Assembly: GCA_038227045.1 (NCBI GenBank)
Contig: JBBRQD010000118.1
Location: forward strand, 1-16,719
Reading direction: 5' to 3'
Length of the DNA: 16,719 nucleotides
DNA from: JANXLS01 sp038227045
GTDB lineage: Bacteria > Planctomycetota > SZUA-567 > H5-PLA8
Shown here: piece by piece, positions 1-6,004 of the stretch
How positions within the stretch are numbered: position 1 is the stretch's first letter
Layout: each line of letters starts with the position of its first letter
Made by a program: the position numbers and the translations under genes
Notes under the pieces: model-generated
Told to the model about the DNA's origin: nothing
What the model saw: only the letters and a program-made list of their open reading frames with translations
The model's database searches: none

Positions 1-130
1 AGTCTTTTCCCAACAGAAAACGACTGAATAGCAGATTGCACGATCAACGACTTCATGCATATTGTTTGTTTCGAGATTTGGCTTGCAATCGCATTACATA
101 GCAGGGCCGACGAGCGGCCGTATCGCTCGC

Positions 131-195
131 GGGGTGAGGGGAGGCCGCTGATTAATCAACGCGTGCTGATTAATCAACGTCTCTTCCCTCACCCC
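131..195. repeat. Inverted repeat enclosing two 15-bp direct repeats
   Basis: A 10-bp arm ggggtgaggg (131-140) has its exact reverse complement at 186-195. Between the arms, gctgattaatcaacg occurs twice, at 147-161 and 165-179, and each copy contains the perfect palindrome tgattaatca. With the hairpin at 221-243 this forms a composite repeat beyond the 3' end of the metallophosphoesterase gene. No credible gene covers 1-245. G-rich/C-rich intergenic elements of this kind are common in large environmental bacterial genomes, but its function here is unknown. Confidence 0.7.
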
Positions 196-220
196 GGACT
201 ACGCCTTCGGCTCCGTCTCG

Positions 221-243
221 GCCCTCTCCCGGGGGGAGAGGGC
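221..243. repeat. Perfect 10-bp stem, 3-nt loop hairpin
   Basis: The arm gccctctccc (221-230) pairs perfectly with gggagagggc (234-243) across a ggg loop. The hairpin starts 2 bases past the stop codon of the reverse-strand metallophosphoesterase, so it would be transcribed as its 3' end. No T-tract follows on the reverse strand, so it is not a canonical Rho-independent terminator. It could still stabilise the 3' end, or it may simply be part of the dispersed repeat that begins at 131. Confidence 0.65.
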
Positions 244-245
244 AA

Positions 246-1004
246 CTACTGCCCTTTTCCGAGACGCAACGCGAGCGCGGGATCGAGTGCGGGACAGTTT
301 AAAATCTTTTCCTGCGTTTTTGCCACATCGTATGGGACGCGAAAGAAGCGAAAGCCGTCGGGTTCCAGCAGCACATAGCAGGCGCGCGGATCGTTGTCGC
401 GCGGCTGGCCGACCGAGCCGACGTTGACCATGACACGTTCGCGGAACGGATATTTTTTGCCGGGTTCGGCTTCCTGGTAATCCCTTTCGGTCCAAATGCC
501 CGGACGGTGCGAGTGGCCGAAAAAGAAGGCGCGCACATCCGGATGAGCGGCGAAACCGGCGTCGGCCTCTTCGCGCTTGGCCACGTAGCGCCACGAGCCG
601 GGCGCGGCAGGCGTGTCGTGTACAAAGAACATGTCGCCGATGCGCCGCGAGGGCTGGAGCTGCTGCATGTACTCCCAAAGCTCTGTGCGATGGCGATGTT
701 CCGCGCGCCGCAGAAACGCCCCTGGCAATTCGTCCGGACAGATTTGTTTGCGGGTCCAGAGCGCCGCGCCGGCAGCCGCCGCGTTGAAATTCTTCGGCGG
801 TCCTTTCAGGCAGGCTTCGTCGTGATTGCCCAGCAGGCAGAAATCGAAATGCTTGATAAAATCGAGCACTTCAGCGGGGTTGGGACCGTAGCCGACGATG
901 TCGCCCAGAAAGTAAACGCTCGTGGCGCCGCGCTGTTTGACGTCTGCCCAGACGGCGGAGAGAGCTTCGAGATTGGCATGGACATCGGAGAGGACTGCGA
1001 TCAT
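246..1004 (-). CDS. Metallophosphoesterase family protein
   Basis: This 252-residue protein is a calcineurin-like phosphoesterase of the compact Metallophos_2 type. The dimetal-site motifs occur in order: SDVH (Asp7, His9), GD (34-35), GNHD (59-62), His129 in FVHDTP, and GHSH (163-166). The family hydrolyses phosphomono- or phosphodiesters, including cyclic nucleotides and dinucleoside polyphosphates; the substrate cannot be read from the sequence. It has no signal peptide, so it is probably cytoplasmic. The start at 1004 is chosen because MIAVLSDVH is the first beta strand of the fold. The open frame continues upstream, but those 59 codons run through the inverted repeat at 1155-1217 and are not protein-like. 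It is divergent from cutA. Confidence 0.9.
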   Translation of the reverse strand: MIAVLSDVHANLEALSAVWADVKQRGATSVYFLGDIVGYGPNPAEVLDFIKHFDFCLLGNHDEACLKGPPKNFNAAAAGAALWTRKQICPDELPGAFLRRAEHRHRTELWEYMQQLQPSRRIGDMFFVHDTPAAPGSWRYVAKREEADAGFAAHPDVRAFFFGHSHRPGIWTERDYQEAEPGKKYPFRERVMVNVGSVGQPRDNDPRACYVLLEPDGFRFFRVPYDVAKTQEKILNCPALDPALALRLGKGQ

Positions 1005-1154
1005 TCTGTTTCCCGCTGCTTGGCGTCCGGAGACGGATGCGCTATTATGCGCGAATAGTAACGGGTTTGCAATTCGCGCACGCCTTCCATGGTTCGCGAG
1101 GCTGGAATTCATCGCCGATGAACGCAACGGTTTGTAAGCGTTCAGTCGCACTCC

Positions 1155-1217
1155 AGAGCCGCGCACGTCAGTAAGCGGCATTATCTTGCTGGGCCGCTTA
1201 CTGACGTGCGCGGCTCT
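1155..1217. repeat. Perfect 25-bp inverted repeat with 13-nt spacer
   Basis: Positions 1155-1179 are the exact reverse complement of 1193-1217, leaving a 13-nt loop (1180-1192). Flanking similarity extends imperfectly: ttcagt at 1141-1146 mirrors actgaa at 1224-1229, and gcaacggtttgtaa (1124-1137) recurs directly as gcgacggtttttaa (1235-1248) with two mismatches. The element fills the gap between the divergent metallophosphoesterase and cutA genes. Read on the reverse strand, one arm encodes PLTDVRGS, a string I recall from spurious protein extensions in planctomycete genomes, which would fit a dispersed element. No T-tract suggests a terminator. Confidence 0.85.
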
Positions 1218-1267
1218 TGTGGAACTGAATGATCGCGACGGTTTTTAACTCATATTGGACAGCAATC

Positions 1268-1699
1268 ATGACTCACAAAAAAAATGCTTCGCCCGGCATG
1301 CCGGACAAACCCAAGGGCGCGCGAAAAATACATTCGACCGCGCTGGACGAGCGGCGGAAGGCATTTGCGATTAACGATCCGATGCGGGTCGTTTTCGTTA
1401 CGGCACCAAAAGCCGAGGCTGAAGGAATCGCGCGCAAATTGCTGGAAGAGCGGCTGATCGCCTGCGCCAACCTCCTGAAGGGTGCGCACTCCTTATATTG
1501 GTGGGAAGGGAAGATCGAGAGCGGCGCGGAGACGATGATCGTGATGAAGACGCTGGCGTCGAAGATCAACGCGCTAATGCGGCGCGTGCGCGAGCTGCAC
1601 AGTTACGAGACTCCTGAAATTCTGGCGCTGGCGGTGCAGGAAGTGAATCCGGCATACGCGGCCTGGGTTGCGAAAGAGACGGGGAGCCCGATGAAATGA
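1268..1699 (+). CDS. cutA: CutA-family divalent-cation tolerance protein
   Basis: The C-terminal 105 residues, beginning at the ATG at 1382, match CutA1 in length and motifs: a VFVTAP first strand, an ACANLL segment, YWWEGKI, an ETMIVMKT strand, HSYETPEI, and a final AAWV. CutA proteins are small trimeric ferredoxin-like proteins linked to copper and other divalent cation tolerance; their biochemical role is still debated. The start at 1268 has GGA 8 bases upstream and adds a 38-residue basic extension not normal for the family. The start could instead be 1382, which lacks a clear ribosome site, or a frame codon at 1229. The stop overlaps the next start (ATGA), indicating translational coupling with the Tm-1-like gene. 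Confidence 0.88.
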   Translation: MTHKKNASPGMPDKPKGARKIHSTALDERRKAFAINDPMRVVFVTAPKAEAEGIARKLLEERLIACANLLKGAHSLYWWEGKIESGAETMIVMKTLASKINALMRRVRELHSYETPEILALAVQEVNPAYAAWVAKETGSPMK

Positions 1700-2943
1700 G
1701 CGAAATGAGCGGCATTCTGGCGAACAAAACGATCGCGTTGCTGGGCGCGTTCGACACGAAGGGCGTGGAATACGCGTTTGTCAAAAAATGCATCGAACAG
1801 CGCGGGTTTGCGACGCTGACAATCGATTTCGGCGTGCTGGACCCTGCGCATTTCGAGCCGGACGTGTCGCGCACCGAAGTCGCCGCGGAGGGCGGCGCGG
1901 ACTTCGCGGCACTGGTGTCAAAGCGCGACCGTGGCGCGGCGGTCGCGGCGATGGCGAAAGGCGCGGCCGCGCTGTTGCCGAAATTATTCGCCGCGAAAAA
2001 ATTCGATGGGGTGCTCGCGCTGGGCGGCGGAAGCGGCACGTCGATCGCCTGTTCGGCTATGCGCGTGCTGCCCATCGGCCCGCCGAAGGTGATGGTCTCG
2101 ACGCTCGCGGGCTCGGACGCGTCGCATTACATCGGCAGCAAAGACATCGTGATGATTCCCAGCATCGTGGACATAGCCGGAATCAACCGGATCAGCCGCG
2201 GCGTGCTGGCGCGCGCGGCGGGCGCGGTCTGCGGCATGACCGGAACGGAGATTCCGCCCGGCGACGACAAGCCGGTGATTGTTGCGTCGATGTTCGGAAA
2301 CACGACTCCGGCGGTCAATCGCGCGCGCAAACTTCTTGAAGATAGCGGCTACGAAGTGATCGTGTTTCATTGCACCGGAACGGGCGGGAAGACGATGGAG
2401 AGCCTTGTCGAATCCGGGCAGATCGCCGGGGTGCTCGACATCACCACGACCGAATGGGCCGACGAACTGGTCGGCGGAGTGCTCTCGGCGGGACCGGCGC
2501 GCCTGGATGCCGCGGCGAAAAACGGCGTGCCGGCGATTGTCGCGCCAGGCTGCCTCGACATGGTGAATTTCTGGAAGCCCGATTCGATTCCGCACAAGCA
2601 CAGCGAGCGCAGATTTTACCCGCACAATCCCGACGTGACGCTGATGCGCACGGATATTTTCGAAAACCAGAAGCTTGGCGAAATCATCGCGGCGAAAATC
2701 AATCAAAGCACCGGTCCAGTGACGGTGTTACTGCCGCTCAAAGGAATCAGCATGCTGGACGCGCCGGGTGGCAAATTCTGGTGGCCCGAAGCGGACAAGG
2801 CGCTCTTCGACGCACTCAAGAAGAATCTGCGTGGCGATATTCCGGTTGTGGAACTGGATTGCAATATCAATGACGCGGCGTTCGCGGATATGTGCGCGAA
2901 ATGCCTGCTGGAAAATATTTTAAAATCAAAGAAACAGATTTAA
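1696..2943 (+). CDS. Tm-1-like ATP-binding domain protein (UPF0261)
   Basis: This 415-residue protein is full length for the UPF0261/Tm-1-like family. Recognisable segments are GAFDTKG (17-23) in the N-terminal Rossmann-like half, the glycine loop LGGGSGTS (109-116), GNTTP (201-205), HCTGTGGK (225-232) and LPLKGIS (346-352). The family shares the fold of the N-terminal half of tomato Tm-1, which binds ATP and blocks tobamovirus replication proteins; the bacterial role is unknown. The ATG overlaps the cutA stop, and an internal ATG three codons later is also possible. The next gene follows after 10 bases and corresponds to the C-terminal half of Tm-1. No signal peptide or membrane segment is visible, so it is probably cytoplasmic. 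Confidence 0.9.
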   Translation: MSEMSGILANKTIALLGAFDTKGVEYAFVKKCIEQRGFATLTIDFGVLDPAHFEPDVSRTEVAAEGGADFAALVSKRDRGAAVAAMAKGAAALLPKLFAAKKFDGVLALGGGSGTSIACSAMRVLPIGPPKVMVSTLAGSDASHYIGSKDIVMIPSIVDIAGINRISRGVLARAAGAVCGMTGTEIPPGDDKPVIVASMFGNTTPAVNRARKLLEDSGYEVIVFHCTGTGGKTMESLVESGQIAGVLDITTTEWADELVGGVLSAGPARLDAAAKNGVPAIVAPGCLDMVNFWKPDSIPHKHSERRFYPHNPDVTLMRTDIFENQKLGEIIAAKINQSTGPVTVLLPLKGISMLDAPGGKFWWPEADKALFDALKKNLRGDIPVVELDCNINDAAFADMCAKCLLENILKSKKQI

Positions 2944-2953
2944 AGGAGCCGCC

Positions 2954-3787
2954 ATGGCTGAGTCGCGCACACAAATTCTGGAACGCTTTCGCGCAAAGAT
3001 CGCCGAAGGGCTGCCGATTATCGGGGGCGGGGCGGGGACGGGCATCAGCGCGAAAATGGAAGAGGCCGGCGGCATCGACCTGATCGTGATCTATAACTCG
3101 GGGCGCTTCCGCATGTCGGGGCATGGATCAATGGCGGGGATGATGCCCTATGGCGACGCGAATGCGATCATGATGGAGATGGCGCGCGACGTGTTGCCGG
3201 TCGTCAAAAAAACGCCGGTGCTCGCGGGTGTGTGCGGCACCGATCCGATGCGCATCATGCCGCTCTTTTTAAAGAAGGTCCGCGACGAAGGCTTCTCTGG
3301 AGTTCAAAATTTTCCGACGGTCGGTTTGATTGACGGTCAGTACCGCGAGAATCTCGAAGAGACCGGCATGGGTTACTACAAGGAAATCGAACTGATCCGT
3401 TATGCAAACGAAATGGATTTGTTGACGACGCCGTACGTGTTCAATCCCAAAGACGCGGTCGATATGACGAACGCGGGCGCGGATATTCTCGTGGCGCACA
3501 TGGGCCTGACGACGAGCGGTTCGATCGGCGCGCACACCGCAAAGACGCTGGATCAGAGCGTTGAGCTAATTCGCGAGATCGCCGCGGCCGCCCGCCGCGT
3601 GCGCAAGGATGCGCTGGTGATCTGCCACGGCGGACCGATCGCGGAACCCGACGACGCGAGGTATGTGCTCGACCGTTTGCCGGAAGTGGATGGATTCTAC
3701 GGTGCGAGTTCAATGGAGCGGCTGCCGACGGAACGCGCAATCACGGAACAGACGCGGGCGTTCACGCGGATTGTGCGGAAGAAATAA
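2954..3787 (+). CDS. Phosphoenolpyruvate hydrolase family TIM-barrel protein
   Basis: This 277-residue protein matches the PEP_hydrolase/TIM-barrel signal-transduction family (PF09370). Typical segments are PIIGGGAGTGISAK (21-34), DLIVIYNSGRFRM (42-54), MPYGDAN (64-70), VLAGVCGTDP (89-98), GVQNFPTVGLIDG (116-128), VAHMGLTTSGSIGA (180-193) and CHGG (224-227). A strong Shine-Dalgarno AAGGAG (2943-2948) lies 5 bases before the ATG and confirms the start. The protein is soluble, with no export signal. Close spacing after the Tm-1-like gene suggests that the two products act together, since their homologues are fused in plant Tm-1. The natural substrate is not established; hydrolase activity is carried over from the family name. 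Confidence 0.9.
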   Translation: MAESRTQILERFRAKIAEGLPIIGGGAGTGISAKMEEAGGIDLIVIYNSGRFRMSGHGSMAGMMPYGDANAIMMEMARDVLPVVKKTPVLAGVCGTDPMRIMPLFLKKVRDEGFSGVQNFPTVGLIDGQYRENLEETGMGYYKEIELIRYANEMDLLTTPYVFNPKDAVDMTNAGADILVAHMGLTTSGSIGAHTAKTLDQSVELIREIAAAARRVRKDALVICHGGPIAEPDDARYVLDRLPEVDGFYGASSMERLPTERAITEQTRAFTRIVRKK

Positions 3788-3791
3788 TGGT

Positions 3792-4355
3792 TCAAGCTTC
3801 TTCGGCGTGAGAGGGCAGGCGTTCGAGAAATTGAATCGTCGCACCACTTTCGCCCGGGAGCAGCGTGACGCTTACCGAGCGGCGCCGGCCCATCGATGAA
3901 ATGATCGATTCTTTCTTTCGTTGCTTGGAGCCAAAGCGCAGAATGCGCCGCAAAAATCCCGCGAAGGCTGGGGCGAGCGCGGCCGGCAGATAGCCCACCG
4001 GCTGAAGTTCATCAATATGGCTCAAGACCAGAATCAACCGCTCGCCTTCCGAGAACGCGCGGAGTTCGGCGGGATACGTTCGCAGTGGAAGGGCGAAGAT
4101 CATCGGCGCCAGCGATTCGATGATGCGTTCGCGCTCGTCATTCGTGAGTTCGAATTCGACAATGGCGTTGAGGCGTTTGCCGTCGGCGGAATTAAGCGCG
4201 GTGGTCAGGCGCGTCCACAATGCATCGAGTGCGTCGTCCCCCAGACCCCATGGGCGTTCCATGTCGCTCATTTGACGCGACTGCATATACACGCCAAGGT
4301 AGCGAGTCAACAGGTCCGGTCCCAGATCCGGCGGAGGGCTTTTGCGCTCGTTCAT
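3792..4355 (-). CDS. Hypothetical protein, 187 residues
   Basis: I do not recognise this family. The protein is soluble-looking and has no signal peptide. Its N-terminus is Pro/charge-rich (MNERKSPPPD), followed by a helical region with YMQSRQMSDMERPWGLGDDALDALW (23-47, broken by charge), a segment with VEFELTNDERERIIESL (66-82), and a basic patch, RRILRFGSKQRKK (136-148). It ends in a beta-like tail with the acidic terminus AEEA. The ATG at 4355 is preferred; a GTG at 4394 would add 13 residues, and neither has a clear ribosome site. It converges on the PEP-hydrolase gene, leaving only 4 bases, and is divergent from trpD. The codon bias resembles its neighbours, so it is probably a real native gene. 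Confidence 0.65.
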   Translation of the reverse strand: MNERKSPPPDLGPDLLTRYLGVYMQSRQMSDMERPWGLGDDALDALWTRLTTALNSADGKRLNAIVEFELTNDERERIIESLAPMIFALPLRTYPAELRAFSEGERLILVLSHIDELQPVGYLPAALAPAFAGFLRRILRFGSKQRKKESIISSMGRRRSVSVTLLPGESGATIQFLERLPSHAEEA

Positions 4356-4532
4356 ACGCCTATGAATATGCCACGTTTGGCGGTCGGGGAACACTAAAAA
4401 ATGGAAGCATAATGAGCTTTTAGGGATGCGCGCTTCTTTATTTTATTGATTAGCTTGCAGCGGCGAGGTTTTTTGAAACAATGGCGGTGGAAACCGGCGC
4501 TTCTTACTTCATTTGCACGAGCGAAACGAATC

Positions 4533-5588
4533 ATGTCATCATCTACCGAACCGTTCGGCATCAAACCAATTCTTGAAACGCTCTTCGAACGGCGGGATCT
4601 CACGCAATCGCAGGCGCGCGGATTTATGGAGGCGCTGATTGAGGGCCGCGTTTCGCACGCGTCCATGGCGGCGTTTGCCGTGGCGCTGCGGATGAAGGGC
4701 GAGAGCGTGGAAGAACTGGCGGCTCTGGCTTCGGTCATGCGCGAAAGAGCCGAGCCGATTCGCGCGCCGGCGGACGTGCTCGATACGTGTGGCACGGGCG
4801 GAGATGGTTCGGGCACATTCAATATTTCAACGGCGGCGGCCTTGGTTGCGGCGGGAGCGGGCATTCCGGTCGCCAAACACGGCGGGCGCGCGGCCAGCGG
4901 GTTGACCGGATCGGCGGATGTGTTGAAGGAACTGGGCGTGAATGTCGACGCGACGCCGGCGCAAGTCGAGCGGTGTGTGTGCGAAGCGGGCATCGGATTT
5001 TTGTTCGCTCAAACGTTTCATCCTGGAATGAAACACGCCGCGCCCGTGCGCCGCGAAATGGGCGTGCGAACCGTGTTCAATTTACTGGGACCACTGTCAA
5101 ATCCGGCTGGTGCGAAGAAACAGTTGCTGGGCGTCTCGCGCCCGGAATTGTGCGAGACGTTTGCGCAGGCGCTGAAACTGCTGGGATCGGAGAGCGCGAT
5201 GGTGGTTTGCGGCGCGGCGCCGGAAGGCGGCGGCCATCTGGATGAAATCTCGACCTTCGGCCCGACGACGGTGGCGCGGTTGCTGAACGGCGCGATCAAA
5301 GTCGTCTCAATCGATCCCGCCAAACTGGGTGTGCCGCCGGGGAAGCCTGAAGAATTGCGGGCCGAAAACGTCGCGGAAAGCGCGGCGATTGTGCGCGCAA
5401 TTTTAACTGGAACACGCAGCTCCGCGCGCGATATTGTCGTGCTGAACGCCGCTGCGGCGATTCAGATTTCAGGGTTGGCGAAAACGTGGGTGGACGGTTT
5501 GCAGTTGGCTGAAAAAAGCATCGATTCGGGCTCTGCCCGCGCGGCGTTGGACCGCCTGGTGCGCGTGAGCCACGAGGCGATAACTTAA
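4533..5588 (+). CDS. trpD: Anthranilate phosphoribosyltransferase
   Basis: TrpD transfers phosphoribose from PRPP to anthranilate, the second step of tryptophan synthesis. The 351-residue length is normal. Visible motifs are the PRPP loop DTCGTGGDG (84-92), NIST (97-100), KHG (115-117), GSADVLKELG (126-135), FAQTFHPGMKHAAPVRREMGVRT split over 158-180, FNLLGPLSNP (182-191) and the Mg-binding HLDE (235-238). The start at 4533 places the helical N-terminal domain correctly; the upstream frame to 4446 is basic and unconserved-looking. Odd point: the usual KHGNR reads KHGGR, so the Asn that contacts anthranilate in characterised enzymes is Gly118. No other trp gene is in the window, so trpD stands alone here. 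Confidence 0.93.
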   Translation: MSSSTEPFGIKPILETLFERRDLTQSQARGFMEALIEGRVSHASMAAFAVALRMKGESVEELAALASVMRERAEPIRAPADVLDTCGTGGDGSGTFNISTAAALVAAGAGIPVAKHGGRAASGLTGSADVLKELGVNVDATPAQVERCVCEAGIGFLFAQTFHPGMKHAAPVRREMGVRTVFNLLGPLSNPAGAKKQLLGVSRPELCETFAQALKLLGSESAMVVCGAAPEGGGHLDEISTFGPTTVARLLNGAIKVVSIDPAKLGVPPGKPEELRAENVAESAAIVRAILTGTRSSARDIVVLNAAAAIQISGLAKTWVDGLQLAEKSIDSGSARAALDRLVRVSHEAIT

Positions 5589-5616
5589 TGACCCGCGCAT
5601 GGCAAATGCGACCCAA

Positions 5617-5635
5617 TGCAGGCTGGAAGCCCGCA
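5617..5635. repeat. REP-like hairpin, copy 1 of 2
   Basis: The arms tgcaggct (5617-5624) and agcccgca (5628-5635) flank a gga loop and pair with one A-C mismatch, which becomes a G-U wobble on the reverse-strand transcript. The core matches the hairpin at 10395-10415, sharing the form cagg-pyrimidine-tggaa-purine-cccgc. It lies between trpD and the SMR-like gene. Confidence 0.6.
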
Positions 5636-5672
5636 CCACAATGTTGAACGCGGATGGATGTGAGGGAGACGA

Positions 5673-5996
5673 ATGCGCGAACTTTCGATTTTGGTTTTGG
5701 CTGCGATTCTTGAAGTGGGCGGAGACGCGCTGGTGCGCTGGGGGCTCAAGGGGGGCAAGGTTGCCGGGTTAATTCTCGGCGCAGCCGTTTTGTTCGCATA
5801 CGGACTGACCGTCAATCTTCCGAAATGGGACTTTGGAAAACTAATGGGGATTTATATTGCGCTGTTTTTTGTCGTGTCGCAGTTGGTCGCGGTATTCGTG
5901 TTTCAAGAAAAAGTCAAGATACCCATGCTTGTCGGTGGCGCGCTGATCGTCGCGGGCGGAATTGTGCTGGCGTGCTGGCACGCCGACGCGGCGTGA
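5673..5996 (+). CDS. Small multidrug resistance (SMR)-like membrane protein
   Basis: This 107-residue protein has four hydrophobic segments (about 4-24, 29-47, 57-77, 84-102), the size and topology of SMR transporters, which export cationic compounds by proton exchange as dimers. The membrane-embedded Glu14 of EmrE is present at the same position in AAILEVGG, and the C-terminal helix has the glycine pattern VGGALIVAGG (87-96). The position matching EmrE Trp63 appears to be Tyr61, so classic quaternary-ammonium recognition is uncertain. It could instead be a related small drug/metabolite-transporter-superfamily protein. A good Shine-Dalgarno GAGGGAG (5662-5668) lies 4 bases upstream of the ATG. 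The gene ends 8 bases from the convergent protease gene. Confidence 0.75.
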   Translation: MRELSILVLAAILEVGGDALVRWGLKGGKVAGLILGAAVLFAYGLTVNLPKWDFGKLMGIYIALFFVVSQLVAVFVFQEKVKIPMLVGGALIVAGGIVLACWHADAA

Positions 5997-6004
5997 GCGT
6001 TCGA

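Noticed and set aside
1..56. A possible partial reverse-strand gene start (ATG at 56, reading MKSLIVQSAIQSFSVGKR to the left edge)
   Set aside because: There are only 18 codons, no ribosome site, and an overlapping second frame from 60 is equally open; it cannot be supported without sequence to the left.
1005..1181. A 59-codon upstream extension of the metallophosphoesterase
   Set aside because: It runs through the 25-bp inverted repeat and precedes the first conserved strand of the fold.
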